NCBI GenBank assembly: GCA_003524745.1
Contig: DQGN01000005.1
Coordinates: 3,011-19,108, forward strand
Origin: Patescibacteria group bacterium
Lineage (GTDB): Bacteria; Patescibacteriota; Kazan-3B-28; UBA10110
Length of the DNA: 16,098 bases
Direction: 5' to 3'
Each line of letters begins with the position of its first letter. Within the stretch, counting starts at the first letter, position 1. Positions 5,525 to 13,240 of this stretch are shown here, one piece after another. The notes below the pieces were generated by a model. It ran no database searches, was not told the origin of the DNA, and saw only the letters and a program-made list of their open reading frames with translations. The translations under genes were made by a program, and so were the position numbers.

Positions 5525-5569
5525 TTAAAGATTAATTTGCGGGGTTTTGGGGCGTGGTAGTATGTACCT

Positions 5570-5596
5570 ATACCTGCGGTGGAGGTATGTTATAAT
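5570..5596 (+). promoter_or_regulatory. Promoter and candidate CsoR operator of the copper cluster
   Basis: TATAAT (5591-5596) predicts a start near 5603, only about eight bases before the csoR ATG. The -35 region is poor (CTATAC, 5568-5573). An inverted repeat, ATACCT (5570-5575) and AGGTAT (5583-5588), fills the spacer. CsoR operators are typically imperfect G/C-rich inverted repeats with TACC/GGTA-like arms overlapping the promoter, so autoregulation by the first gene is likely. Confidence 0.55.
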
Positions 5597-5610
5597 CTAA
5601 CAATACGCTT

Positions 5611-5889
5611 ATGCAACCCCAAGACAAGAAACAAGCCAGTTTGATCAGCTTCAAAAAAGCCCACAGTCATTTGGGGAATATTATCAGAATGGTGGAGCGG
5701 GGGGATTATTGTATAGATATTATGCAACAAAATCTGGCTGTGATCGGCCTCCTCAAGTCCGCTCACGCTAAATTAATGGAAAATCATCTGAAAGGATGTT
5801 TTGCCCATGCTATCCAAACTAACAGCGTTGCTAAGCAGGCCAAAATGACAGAAGAAATCCTGCGGGTGACCAAGATGTTCAATAAATAA
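5611..5889 (+). CDS. csoR: CsoR-type copper-sensing repressor
   Basis: This 92-residue all-helical protein of the CsoR/RcnR (DUF156) family is a DNA-binding repressor released by metal. The copper-sensing triad is complete: C34, H59 and C63, with the C-x24-H-x3-C spacing of Cu(I)-binding CsoR proteins. The N-terminal helix (SFKKAHSHLGNIIRMVERG) corresponds to the usual RLxRIxGQxxGIxRM region. It opens the copper cluster and is followed after 13 bases by the HMA-TauE gene, so the two are surely co-transcribed. The candidate operator just upstream suggests negative autoregulation relieved by copper. The start follows a very short leader. Formaldehyde- or nickel-sensing relatives use other ligand patterns, so copper is the best reading. 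Confidence 0.92.
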   Translation: MQPQDKKQASLISFKKAHSHLGNIIRMVERGDYCIDIMQQNLAVIGLLKSAHAKLMENHLKGCFAHAIQTNSVAKQAKMTEEILRVTKMFNK

Positions 5890-5902
5890 AGGAGAGAGTT
5901 CT

Positions 5903-7273
5903 ATGCGCAGACACACCTACTATGTTAAGGGTATGCATTGTGCTTCGTGCGAAGTGCTGATCGAAAAAGAATTGTTAGCTTTTCCGAGAGTAAGATTTGC
6001 AGATGCCTCGCTATCTAATAGCCAGGTGAATATAGGATTCAAGCACGAGAGGCCGGGCAGCGAAAGATTGAACGAGATATTTAAAGACAACGGATATGTT
6101 TTTTCGGACCACCCCTTTCCTAAGGAAAGTTCAAATTGGCTAGAACCAATATTATGGGTGGGAATCATTATTGTCATTTTTATTCTGTTGATCAAATTTG
6201 GTTTGGCGTCTCTGGTTAGTGTTAATTCCAAAAGTTCTCTGGGAGCATTTTTCGCCTTCGGCTTAGTGGCGGGAATTTCCAGTTGTGCCGCGCTGATCGG
6301 CGGATTAGTCCTGTCTTTATCCAAACAATGGCTGGAGATGTACGATCGCAATGCCAGTTTAGCAAGCAAAATGACTCCCCACATTTTATTCAATGTCGGA
6401 CGATTAATTTCTTATTCTTTATTGGGATTCATTTTAGGTTTTTTAGGCGAAAAAATTAGATTTTCTCCTGCCGTTACCGTTGTCATACTGGTCGCGGTCT
6501 CAATACTCATGTTGATCTTGGCCTTGCAGATGATGGGGGTGAAGGAACTTAATCGATTTCGCATCGCTTTGCCTAAAAACCTAACTGGGAAAATTTACAC
6601 CGGAGAGAAAAAAGGCGGCTGGTTTTATCCGGCGCTGGCGGGGTTTTTGACAATATTGCTCCCATGCGGCTTTACGATAATTGCGGAAGGAACAGCCATC
6701 TTATCCGGATCTCCTGGGCGCGGATTCCTGATCATGCTTTTCTTTGCCGTTGGCACTATGATACCGCTGATGGCGATCGGGGCGTCGAGTGTCAAGCTGG
6801 GGGGCAATCAAAGATCTTCCGAAGTGTTTTTAAAAACCGCCGGCCTTTTGATCGTTTTCTTTATCATCTTTAATTTAAACATTCAATTTGGTCTGGTGCG
6901 GTATTTGTCGGGTACTGTCAATGCGTTTATTGCTCCAGGCAATTCAATTGATTCCGGTATCCTGTCTAACCAGGACAATTCATCAACAGCCGATCAGACC
7001 CAATTAGTCCAAGCGGTTTATTCAGATAGTCAAGGTCTCGTGCCCAGCGTGTTTAATGTTGGGGTAGGGAAACTAGTGCGATTGGAAATTGAAGTGCAAG
7101 ATAATGTTTATGGTTGTATGAGCACTATTCTGATTCCCGGATTATGGGACCGGCCTGAATTAATGCGCAAAGGCAAGACCGTGGTGATGGAATTTACGGT
7201 TAGCCGATCTGGCACCTTCCCCCTCACTTGTGCTATGGGTGTGCCTTGGGGAACTATTAATGCCAGTTATTAA
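5903..7273 (+). CDS. HMA-TauE/SafE-cupredoxin fusion, putative copper-handling membrane protein
   Basis: This 456-residue protein has three parts. Residues 1-67 are a heavy-metal-associated domain with the metal site GMHCASC (C13, C16). Residues ~80-330 are a TauE/SafE-like (UreH-type) membrane domain with about seven hydrophobic segments, including FAFGLVAGISSCAALIGG. The C-terminal ~85 residues form a cupredoxin-like domain with likely copper ligands in VYGCMSTILI and FPLTCAMGVPWGTI. A linker rich in Ser, Asn and Gln (~345-370) separates the last two. The architecture suggests copper moves from the cytosolic HMA domain across the membrane domain to an external cupredoxin; the direction and substrate are inferred. 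GGAGAG lies a few bases before ATG 5903, and csoR ends 13 bases upstream. Proteins of this arrangement are often labelled sulfite exporters, which the copper domains and the neighbours argue against. Confidence 0.85.
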   Translation: MRRHTYYVKGMHCASCEVLIEKELLAFPRVRFADASLSNSQVNIGFKHERPGSERLNEIFKDNGYVFSDHPFPKESSNWLEPILWVGIIIVIFILLIKFGLASLVSVNSKSSLGAFFAFGLVAGISSCAALIGGLVLSLSKQWLEMYDRNASLASKMTPHILFNVGRLISYSLLGFILGFLGEKIRFSPAVTVVILVAVSILMLILALQMMGVKELNRFRIALPKNLTGKIYTGEKKGGWFYPALAGFLTILLPCGFTIIAEGTAILSGSPGRGFLIMLFFAVGTMIPLMAIGASSVKLGGNQRSSEVFLKTAGLLIVFFIIFNLNIQFGLVRYLSGTVNAFIAPGNSIDSGILSNQDNSSTADQTQLVQAVYSDSQGLVPSVFNVGVGKLVRLEIEVQDNVYGCMSTILIPGLWDRPELMRKGKTVVMEFTVSRSGTFPLTCAMGVPWGTINASY

Positions 7274-7314
7274 TAAGGCCTCTTGGCTGAGGCAACCATA
7301 TTGTTGTTTGATAT

Positions 7315-7378
7315 CCCCCGAGCGGAGCCTCGCCCAGGGCGGGCAGAGTCGAGCCTGCCTGCCGGTAGGCAGGGGGTT
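7315..7378. repeat. GC-rich intergenic palindromic repeat
   Basis: CCTGCCT (7354-7360) pairs with AGGCAGG (7367-7373) around GCCGGT, preceded by a GC-rich GAGCGGAGCCTCGCC segment. The segment is far more GC-rich than its surroundings and splits the copper cluster. It resembles the short dispersed hairpins common in CPR genomes, but no second copy lies in this window. It has no T run, so it is not a clear terminator. Confidence 0.5.
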
Positions 7379-7420
7379 ACCATAAAGGTACTTCTCAATT
7401 CCATTCGAAGAATAAACTAA

Positions 7421-7426
7421 TACAAT
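7421..7426 (+). promoter_or_regulatory. -10 box of a probably leaderless copA promoter
   Basis: TACAAT ends six bases before ATG 7433, so transcription would start on the start codon. No ribosome binding site is present between them, and no clear -35 is seen. The promoter would separate copA from the csoR transcript. Confidence 0.4.
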
Positions 7427-7432
7427 ATAACT

Positions 7433-9709
7433 ATGGAAATGAAATTCGACATCAAAGGTATGCATTGCGCCAGTTGCGCCAGTATCATCAAAAAAGAAAT
7501 TGCGGGTTTAGTTGGCGTGAAGAATATCGATACCAATTTTGCCACCGAAACGGCGGTGATCGATTTTGATGAAAACCAGGTCTCGATTCAAGATATGAAT
7601 GATGCCATTAAAAAACTCGGCTACGAATTAGTTGGGGATCAAGGGCACGACTACGATGAACATATGGACCATATGGCGCACGGGGGGATGGCTCCATCTA
7701 AAGCTGATAAATTACGCAGTTTAGAGCAACAAAGAACCAAGGTCCGATTCGCTTTGCCGGTGGCGTTGGTGGTTTTTGTCTTGATGATCTGGGATATTAT
7801 CACTCAAATTTTCCCGGGACTTCCCGAATTACCCATCCCGACGGAACTCTTTAATATGATGGCCTTAGTGGTCGCGACCATTATGATGTTTTGGGTGGGC
7901 TCCGCTTTCCTTTTGGGAGTAGTTCGGTTCATCAAATACAGAGCGGCCAATATGGATACTCTTATCGGTATCGGCACGCTGACGGCCTACATTTATAGCG
8001 CGGTCGTTACTTTGTTCCCGCAAATCATCACCACATTAAAATTACCCGAATATACTTATTTTGATGTCACCATCGTGGTGATCGGTTTTGTAATTTTGGG
8101 GAAGTATTTAGAAGCTAGATCGAAACTCCAGACCGGCGAGGCCATTGAAAAATTAATTGGCCTTCAGGCCAAATCAGCTTTAGTTGAGAGGGATGGTAGG
8201 GAAATGGAAATCCCGATTAGCGAGGTGAGAATCGGTGAAGTAGTAATAGTCAAGCCGGGCACAAAAATTCCGGTAGATGGCGTGATTAAAGAAGGCCAAT
8301 CATCCATTGATGAATCTATGGTCACCGGAGAGCCTATCCCAGCCGATAAAAAAGTCGGCGATGCCGTGATCGGAGGAACAATCAATAAACAAGGCGCTTT
8401 TAAATTCACCGCCACTAAAATTGGGTCAGACACCATGTTAGCGCAAATTATCAGAATGGTAGAAGAAGCCCAAGGTTCCAAGGCGCCCATCCAAGGCGTG
8501 GCCGACACCATTTCCAGTATCTTTGTCCCGACCGTATTAATTATTGCCGTAGTTACTCTCGCGATCTGGCTAACTATCGGAACATATTTTTTGGGGTTTT
8601 CTGCGGCGTTGTCGTTTGGTATCATGGCCTTTGTCGGTATTTTAGTCATTGCTTGTCCCTGTGCGTTGGGCCTCGCTACCCCTACCGCTATCATTGTGGG
8701 CGTGGGCAAGGGAGCGGAACATGGCATCTTGATTAAAAATGCGGAAAGTTTAGAAAAATTAAGCACGGTTGGGGTCGTGGTTTTCGATAAAACCGGCACT
8801 ATTACTAAAGGTAGTCCCGCAGTAACCGATATTATTTCTATAGATAAAACTATGACGGATGCGGATGTTTTAGAGTTAGCCGGGAGTTGTGAAAAATATT
8901 CGGAACATCCCTTAGCGGAGGCGATCGTGGCTGAGGCCAGCAAAAAGAATCTAACGCTAATTGACCCGACTGACTTCAAGGCCTTAGAGGGCGTAGGAGT
9001 TCAGGCCAAGGTGCACAATGCATTAGTGCTGGTGCGCAAACCCAATCCAGAAGAAACGGATATTAAAGAAGTCAGTTTATTACAGAAACAAGGCAAGACG
9101 GTAGTTATTTTAGAAAAAGATGGCATCATTAGGGGATTGATCGCTCTTAGCGACACGATTAAAGACAATGCCCAGGAAGCCATCGCCCGGTTGCACCAAA
9201 AAGGCATTAAAGTGATTATGCTGACCGGCGATAACCAAGCGGCGGCAGAATATATTGCCGCCCAAGTTAATATAGATGAAGTGATGGCGGAGGTGTTACC
9301 TCAGCAAAAAGCGCAAAAAATTAAAGATTTGCAAACCGAAGGACACAAAGTCGCAATGGTGGGGGATGGCATCAACGATGCCCCCGCTTTAGCACAAGCC
9401 GATGTAGGAGTGGCAATGGCTACAGGGACGGATGTGGCGATGGAATCTGCCGGCATTACTCTCATCAAGGGAGATATTCAGAAGTTGGCGGAATCGATTA
9501 GTTTAGCCAAAGCGACGATGAGCACTATCAGACAAAATTTGTTTTGGGCGTTTATTTATAATGTTATCGGCATCCCGATCGCTGCGGGAATTCTGTATCC
9601 CATCTGGGGCATATTTCTTAACCCCATTTTTGCCGGGTTGGCGATGGCGGGCAGTAGCGTATCGGTGGTCGCAAATTCGTTAAGATTGCGCGCCAAGAAG
9701 ATAAGCTAA
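7433..9709 (+). CDS. copA: Copper-translocating P1B-type ATPase
   Basis: This 758-residue integral membrane pump exports Cu(I) using ATP. It has one N-terminal HMA domain (GMHCASC, C12 and C15), a His/Asp/Met-rich linker (residues 72-86), then the P1B core. The actuator motif is TGE (298-300), the transmembrane metal site CPC (408-410), the phosphorylation loop DKTGT (D452), the nucleotide-binding SEHPL motif (H492), then MLTGDN and GDGINDAP (644-651). The CPC site and HMA domain place it in the Cu(I) subgroup; silver is an alternative. Length is normal for CopA with one HMA domain. A second in-frame ATG two codons in (7439) is possible. A 159-base gap holding a repeat lies upstream; the next gene follows 49 bases after the stop. 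Confidence 0.96.
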   Translation: MEMKFDIKGMHCASCASIIKKEIAGLVGVKNIDTNFATETAVIDFDENQVSIQDMNDAIKKLGYELVGDQGHDYDEHMDHMAHGGMAPSKADKLRSLEQQRTKVRFALPVALVVFVLMIWDIITQIFPGLPELPIPTELFNMMALVVATIMMFWVGSAFLLGVVRFIKYRAANMDTLIGIGTLTAYIYSAVVTLFPQIITTLKLPEYTYFDVTIVVIGFVILGKYLEARSKLQTGEAIEKLIGLQAKSALVERDGREMEIPISEVRIGEVVIVKPGTKIPVDGVIKEGQSSIDESMVTGEPIPADKKVGDAVIGGTINKQGAFKFTATKIGSDTMLAQIIRMVEEAQGSKAPIQGVADTISSIFVPTVLIIAVVTLAIWLTIGTYFLGFSAALSFGIMAFVGILVIACPCALGLATPTAIIVGVGKGAEHGILIKNAESLEKLSTVGVVVFDKTGTITKGSPAVTDIISIDKTMTDADVLELAGSCEKYSEHPLAEAIVAEASKKNLTLIDPTDFKALEGVGVQAKVHNALVLVRKPNPEETDIKEVSLLQKQGKTVVILEKDGIIRGLIALSDTIKDNAQEAIARLHQKGIKVIMLTGDNQAAAEYIAAQVNIDEVMAEVLPQQKAQKIKDLQTEGHKVAMVGDGINDAPALAQADVGVAMATGTDVAMESAGITLIKGDIQKLAESISLAKATMSTIRQNLFWAFIYNVIGIPIAAGILYPIWGIFLNPIFAGLAMAGSSVSVVANSLRLRAKKIS

Positions 9710-9743
9710 TCTTAGTGACAAACGATCCAATGAATATAAACTA

Positions 9744-9752
9744 TGCCATAAT
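9744..9752 (+). promoter_or_regulatory. Extended -10 of a probably leaderless promoter
   Basis: TG-C-CATAAT fits an extended -10 element. Its last base is six bases before ATG 9759, so the start site would fall on or beside the start codon; no ribosome binding site is visible. Confidence 0.4.
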
Positions 9753-9758
9753 TGTGAT

Positions 9759-10265
9759 ATGAAGAAATGGTGGGTCATACCGTTTGTGTTTGCAGGGGGT
9801 GGGTTAGCTTTTTTAGCGCATGCCTTTTGCCCAGTTTGCGCGGCAGCTGCTGTAGTAGGTTTAAGCGTGTCTCGTTATCTGGGAGTGGACGATAGCGTAA
9901 CGGGGGTATGGATAGGCGGGCTTTTAGTGATGTTAGCTATTTGGACAATCGTTTGGCTAAAGCGAAGGTTTGTTAATTTCAAAGATTGGTGGCAAGGGGT
10001 AGTCATCTTAGCTTATTATTTGGCGGCCTTAGCACCTTTGTGGTGGCTGGGTAAATTAAATCATCCCTTAAATAGGTTATGGGGCGTAGATAAATTAGTT
10101 TTAGGGGTTACCTTCGGCACCCTTATGATTATATTGGCGCTAAAGTTGCACGATTGGTTAAAAACTAAAAACACCGGTAAATCATATTTCCAATTTCAGC
10201 GCATGATTATGGTTTTGGGTGGTTTGATTATTATGAGCGCTATCTTTTATTTTCTAAGTAAGTAG
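9759..10265 (+). CDS. Small membrane protein with an FCPVC motif, copper-cluster associated
   Basis: This 168-residue protein has four hydrophobic segments (about residues 5-38, 48-67, 80-98, 108-128) plus a C-terminal one (149-166). The N-terminal segment contains AFCPVCAAAAVVGLSVSRYLG: a CxxC pair beside the membrane, followed by GVDDSVTGVWIGGLLVM. I recall similar unnamed membrane proteins in CPR genomes but no function. The CxxC pair could bind Cu(I) or take part in thiol exchange; both are inference from the motif and from its position 49 bases after copA. There is no ribosome binding site, consistent with the proposed leaderless promoter. Confidence 0.8.
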   Translation: MKKWWVIPFVFAGGGLAFLAHAFCPVCAAAAVVGLSVSRYLGVDDSVTGVWIGGLLVMLAIWTIVWLKRRFVNFKDWWQGVVILAYYLAALAPLWWLGKLNHPLNRLWGVDKLVLGVTFGTLMIILALKLHDWLKTKNTGKSYFQFQRMIMVLGGLIIMSAIFYFLSK

Positions 10266-10267
10266 TT

Positions 10268-10279
10268 AATTACGTAATT
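10268..10279. promoter_or_regulatory. 12-bp perfect palindrome between two genes
   Basis: AATTACGTAATT is fully self-complementary and lies in a 38-base AT-rich gap filled with AAGTA repeats, directly before ATG 10304. It could be an operator for a dimeric regulator; no -10 or ribosome binding site is clear nearby. Confidence 0.3.
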
Positions 10280-10303
10280 TAGTAAGTAATAAAGTAAGTA
10301 AAT

Positions 10304-10834
10304 ATGGCAGATAAAATTCAAAATCTGGATGAGTTTGTCCAAAAAGTGGATGCGATGAAAAAAGAAAATAAGTTAGATTTATCTTCCGACCAGGATTTGA
10401 GCATTGCCATTATGAATTTGGTGAGCTTGGAAGAACATTTCTTTTTTACCGCCGCCAAAACCGACAAAACTAAATATTACGATTTTATCGGCGAGATCAG
10501 AGAAATGCGGAAATCTTTGATGCAGAAAATCGTTAAAAACCCCGAAGGGGAAATTTGGTGCATTTCTAAACACTTGTTAGCGGCTTCCATGCGCCTGTTG
10601 GAAGTAGGGAATAAACAATTAAACTTGGAGCGAAAAGAAGAGGCCTACGATCTATTCCAAAAATCTTATCAGCTCTACAATCTCTTCTGGGGCCTTAATA
10701 TGAATTTGATCGATGTCGGGGAAATCAAGAAAATCGACGAGGGAGCTCTCAATAAGTCCGATACCGAAAGAAAAGGTTTCTTGGGGAAGCTCGGGGATGT
10801 TCTAAAAAAAGCCCTCGACTGTTGTCGGGAGTAA
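10304..10834 (+). CDS. Conserved hypothetical helical protein
   Basis: This 176-residue soluble protein is predominantly helical and charged. Distinct blocks are SIAIMNLVSLEEHFFFTAAKT, EIREMRKSLMQKIVK, GEIWCISKHLLAASMRLLEVGNKQL (in two parts), and EEAYDLFQKSYQLYNLFWGLN; it ends in a short linker and a Cys pair, DCCRE. I recall this family in CPR genomes without an assigned role. The last helix pair looks like a TPR-type segment. Neighbouring copA and the CxxC membrane protein, and the C-terminal Cys pair, make a link to metal handling possible but unproven. No ribosome binding site precedes ATG 10304. Confidence 0.8.
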   Translation: MADKIQNLDEFVQKVDAMKKENKLDLSSDQDLSIAIMNLVSLEEHFFFTAAKTDKTKYYDFIGEIREMRKSLMQKIVKNPEGEIWCISKHLLAASMRLLEVGNKQLNLERKEEAYDLFQKSYQLYNLFWGLNMNLIDVGEIKKIDEGALNKSDTERKGFLGKLGDVLKKALDCCRE

Positions 10835-10843
10835 ACTTTTTCT

Positions 10844-11016
10844 GTTACTTTTCCGAGAAAAGTAACCAAAATCTCCGGCCAGTTCGTCGGGATTATTCAT
10901 TGGCCAAATCCTCTTACCGCTTATAGTCGAAACTCGGCCGATAGCATATCGGCCTCAAACATCTCCCCGCGCCGAGGATTTAGCTCAATTCATCACATCC
11001 CTCCTCCAATGGCCGG
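10844..11016. repeat. Structured repeat, copy B
   Basis: This copy has the layout of 1216-1453 with changed but still paired stems: GTTACTTTTC (10844-10853) with GAAAAGTAAC (10857-10866); CCGGCCA (10875-10881) with TGGCCGG (11010-11016); GGGAT (10889-10893) with ATCCC (10997-11001); AAATCCTC (10906-10913) with GAGGATTT (10974-10981); GGCCGATA (10936-10943) with TATCGGCC (10947-10954). Conserved unpaired pieces include CCAGTTCG and CTCCAATGG. It fills most of the 285-base gap before rplK. The remainder (11017-11083) shows nothing recognisable. Confidence 0.8.
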
Positions 11017-11083
11017 TTTAGACACAGGGGACAAAAGTTCAAACTCCATAGAATGAGCAAGATTAATATTATCTAACCATGGC

Positions 11084-11112
11084 TTGACAGATCAGGTTGA
11101 GTAGCTAATAAT
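11084..11112 (+). promoter_or_regulatory. rplK promoter, near-leaderless
   Basis: TTGACA (11084-11089) and AATAAT (11107-11112) are separated by 17 bases. The predicted start is within a base or two of the rplK ATG at 11120, and no ribosome binding site intervenes. Confidence 0.6.
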
Positions 11113-11119
11113 ATGCCTT

Positions 11120-11545
11120 ATGGCTAAGAAGATAAAAGCTAAGGTGAAATTGCAAGTCCCGGCAGGCAAAGCTAATCCCGCGCCTCCAGTCGGCACGGCC
11201 CTGGGCCCCCATGGCATCCAGATCATGGAATTTTGCAATCAATTTAACGAGAAAACTCGGGAATTTGGTGATGTCATTATTCCGGCAATTGTCACGATTT
11301 ACGAAGATCGGACTTTTAGTTTTATCTTGAAGCAGCCTCCTATGTCTGAATTGATTAAAAAAGCAGCTGGTATTGGCAAGGGATCGGGCAAACCAAACAA
11401 AGAAAAAGTAGCCAAGTTGACTTCCGCACAAGTACGAGAAATTGCTGCTAAGAAAATGTCCGATCTAAATGCTAACGATATCGAAGCAGCGGCTAAAATT
11501 GTCGCAGGTACTGCTCGGAGCATGGGAGTAGACATTGAGAAATAA
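11120..11545 (+). CDS. rplK: Ribosomal protein L11
   Basis: This 141-residue protein of the large ribosomal subunit binds the GTPase-associated region of 23S rRNA. The N-terminal domain shows [20 protein letters not shown] (the proline-rich hinge to rRNA and elongation factors), followed by [12 protein letters not shown]. The C-terminal rRNA-binding domain has [19 protein letters not shown] and ends with the standard [11 protein letters not shown] signature. Length and order are canonical. rplA lies 250 bases downstream, an unusually wide and structured gap for this pair. secE and nusG, which often precede rplK, are not in the window; a structured repeat is there instead. Confidence 0.97.
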   Translation: MAKKIKAKVKLQVPAGKANPAPPVGTALGPHGIQIMEFCNQFNEKTREFGDVIIPAIVTIYEDRTFSFILKQPPMSELIKKAAGIGKGSGKPNKEKVAKLTSAQVREIAAKKMSDLNANDIEAAAKIVAGTARSMGVDIEK

Positions 11546-11558
11546 TCTATTAACTCCA

Positions 11559-11663
11559 CCCCGTTAGAAGTGCTCCGGTAAAAGTATCACTAAAGTTTAT
11601 TAACAACAATTATATAAGATACCCATTAGTAGCGAGAGTATTAATTCTTCACTTCTAACGGGG
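11559..11663 (+). promoter_or_regulatory. 14-bp perfect inverted repeat in the rplK-rplA spacer
   Basis: CCCCGTTAGAAGTG (11559-11572) is exactly complementary to CACTTCTAACGGGG (11650-11663), closing a 77-base AT-rich loop. It starts 13 bases after the rplK stop. It could form a long stem in the read-through transcript, for example an autoregulatory or processing site, or mark the ends of a small inserted element. Confidence 0.6.
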
Positions 11664-11675
11664 TAAATTGTGGGA

Positions 11676-11773
11676 CCCAGCCATTTTGCGGATAGTTTAA
11701 AGATCGAACCAAGTTATTAACATTGTGCTGGATAATTTGACAAGCGATACAAACTAACCTTAAAATGGCTGGG
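11676..11773 (+). promoter_or_regulatory. rplA leader: 12-bp inverted repeat and internal promoter
   Basis: CCCAGCCATTTT (11676-11687) is exactly complementary to AAAATGGCTGGG (11762-11773). TTGACA (11737-11742) and TAAAAT (11761-11766), 18 bases apart, form a likely promoter whose -10 overlaps the right arm. Only read-through RNA from rplK would contain both arms; RNA from the internal promoter would not. The right arm ends 12 bases before the rplA ribosome binding site. Confidence 0.55.
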
Positions 11774-11795
11774 GTTTGTACCACGAGGAGGCAAG

Positions 11796-12587
11796 ATGGT
11801 AGCAGAAAAGAAGAAAGCTAAGAGTAAGAAAGTAGCCCCGAAGCAGAATTCGGAGCGGTCTTCCAGGAAGGAAGCCAGAAAAGTTGCCCCAGTCAAAAAG
11901 ATGGGTCGCGGTAAAAAGTATTTAGAGGCGATTAAGTTGGTAGATAAGAATAAAATATATGCGCTGCCCGAAGCGATGGATTTGTTGATCAAAACTTCGC
12001 CCGTCAAATTTGATGCCACAGTCGAAGCGCATATTCAAACCGGCTTAGATCCTAAAAAAGCCGATCAGAATATCCGAGGAGTGGTAGCGATGCCGGCTGG
12101 TTTAGGCAAAATGGTGAAAATTTTAGTTTTTGCCGTAGGCGAGGCGGCCATGTCGGCCAAAAAAGCGGGAGCTGATTTTGTAGGGCACGAAGATTTGGTG
12201 GAAAAAATTAAAGGTGGTTGGCTGGATTTTGACATCGCCATTGCGACACCAGATTTGATGCCTAAGATCGGCCAGTTAGGGAAAACATTGGGAACCAAGG
12301 GTCTGATGCCTAACCCTAAAAGCGGTACTGTTACTGCTGATCCTGCCAAAGCGGTAGAGGAATTCAAAAAAGGAAAAGTTGAGTTTAAATTAGATAAGGA
12401 CGCCATCGTGCATTTGGGGTTTGGCAAAGTTTCTTTGGGGGTTGAGGGGATAACCAATAACTTCCTGGCTTTGTATAAGGCGATTATGACTGCTAAGCCA
12501 GCGGGCGCGAAAGGCATTTACCTGAAAAAGATTACCCTGTCTTCGACAATGGGGCCCGGTATCAAATTAGATTTGTCGAGTTTATAA
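11796..12587 (+). CDS. rplA: Ribosomal protein L1
   Basis: This 263-residue protein of the L1 stalk contacts E-site tRNA, and in many bacteria represses translation of its own operon. GAGGAGG at 11785-11791 supports ATG 11796. The first ~35 residues are a Lys/Arg/Ser-rich extension beyond the usual start, which corresponds to MGRGKKYLEAIKLVDKNK (ATG 11901). The core is canonical, including the signature GTKGLMPNPKSGTVT and the C-terminal GPGIKLDL. Usual length is ~230, so the extension explains the excess; it may add rRNA contacts. The structured spacer upstream is a plausible site for L1 autoregulation, but I did not identify an rRNA-mimic motif. Confidence 0.96.
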   Translation: MVAEKKKAKSKKVAPKQNSERSSRKEARKVAPVKKMGRGKKYLEAIKLVDKNKIYALPEAMDLLIKTSPVKFDATVEAHIQTGLDPKKADQNIRGVVAMPAGLGKMVKILVFAVGEAAMSAKKAGADFVGHEDLVEKIKGGWLDFDIAIATPDLMPKIGQLGKTLGTKGLMPNPKSGTVTADPAKAVEEFKKGKVEFKLDKDAIVHLGFGKVSLGVEGITNNFLALYKAIMTAKPAGAKGIYLKKITLSSTMGPGIKLDLSSL

Positions 12588-12596
12588 ACTAACAGG

Positions 12597-12683
12597 CTTG
12601 TCATTATCCAACTTGATTGGATAATCCAGAAAAGAAAATAAATTTTTTTATGTCTGGATTCCCGTTTTCACGGGAATGACAAG
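12597..12683 (-). repeat. Second copy of the palindromic repeat found in the RT gene
   Basis: Its ends are CTTGTCATT and AATGACAAG. It matches 4970-5063 in reverse orientation. The arm ATTATCCAA-CTTGA-TTGGATAAT here replaces ATTATCCGA/TCGGATAAT there, and ATTCCCGT-TTTC-ACGGGAAT replaces a GAAG-loop version, so pairing is kept. It fills the gap between rplA and dut, ending 13 bases before the dut ATG. Confidence 0.9.
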
Positions 12684-12696
12684 AAAACGGGGAAAT

Positions 12697-13158
12697 ATGC
12701 AAGTAAAAATTAAGCGTATCGACAAAAGCCTACCTTTACCCCAGTACCATACGGAGGGGGCGGTAGCTTTTGATCTCTACGCCCGAGAAGATACTATGAT
12801 TGCCCCGGGAGAGATTTGGCGCATCCCCACTAACTTTATTATAGAGACTCCAGTAGGTTATGTTTTGCAATTATCTCTTCGTTCTGGTGCTCCCAAAAAG
12901 AAACCAGGATTGGTTGTGCCACATGGGGTAGGGTTGATCGACCAAGATTTTTGTGGGCCGGAAGACGAAGTGCTAATGCAGGTGCTTAATACGAGCAATC
13001 AGATCTTGGGAATCATTCGGGGCGAACGTTTTGGGCAGGCAATGTTTGTGAAGATTGACAGGGCAGAATTTGTGGAAGTGGAGGCTATGCCCAAAACTAC
13101 TCGCGGGGGGTTTGGTAGCACAGACAAAGCTGCCGAACTGTCTCTTAAAGAGTCCTAA
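12697..13158 (+). CDS. dut: dUTP diphosphatase (trimeric dUTPase)
   Basis: This 153-residue enzyme hydrolyses dUTP to dUMP and pyrophosphate, keeping uracil out of DNA and feeding dTMP synthesis. The five motifs of trimeric dUTPases are in order: AVAFDLYA, RSGAPKKKPGL, GLIDQDFCGPEDE, RGERFGQAMF and TTRGGFGSTD. Motif 2 reads RSG where many have RSS, and motif 3 has FCGP where bacterial enzymes usually have YRGE. I chose ATG 12697 because ATG 12676 lies inside the palindromic repeat. Only a weak GGGGA precedes it. The C-terminal KAAELSLKES follows the Phe-containing motif 5. With tmk and the ThyX-like gene it forms a dTTP-supply group. A dCTP deaminase, a related fold, is less likely given motif 5. 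Confidence 0.9.
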   Translation: MQVKIKRIDKSLPLPQYHTEGAVAFDLYAREDTMIAPGEIWRIPTNFIIETPVGYVLQLSLRSGAPKKKPGLVVPHGVGLIDQDFCGPEDEVLMQVLNTSNQILGIIRGERFGQAMFVKIDRAEFVEVEAMPKTTRGGFGSTDKAAELSLKES

Positions 13159-13180
13159 CAATTATTTGTATTAGAATAGT

Positions 13181-13209
13181 CTGTAAAATAGATAAATTTA
13201 GCATACAAT
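13181..13209 (+). promoter_or_regulatory. Weak promoter before the 13241 gene
   Basis: TACAAT (13204-13209) with CTGTAA (13181-13186) at 17 bases. The -10 is good and the -35 poor. Confidence 0.35.
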
Positions 13210-13240
13210 AATAATAGTTGTGCTGAATAATTTTATTTAT

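Noticed and set aside
5540..5558. G-quadruplex from the G runs after the RT gene
   Set aside because: Only two runs of four G are present, with no third and fourth run of sufficient length.
8164..8979. 271-residue minus-strand frame opposite copA
   Set aside because: It is the antisense shadow of the conserved ATPase core, with no ribosome binding site and no recognisable domain.
11017..11083. tRNA, from the T-arm-like GTTCAAACTC
   Set aside because: No cloverleaf with acceptor and anticodon stems can be drawn around it.
12676..12696. Upstream start ATG 12676 for dut
   Set aside because: It lies in the arm of the palindromic repeat and adds residues outside the dUTPase family start.
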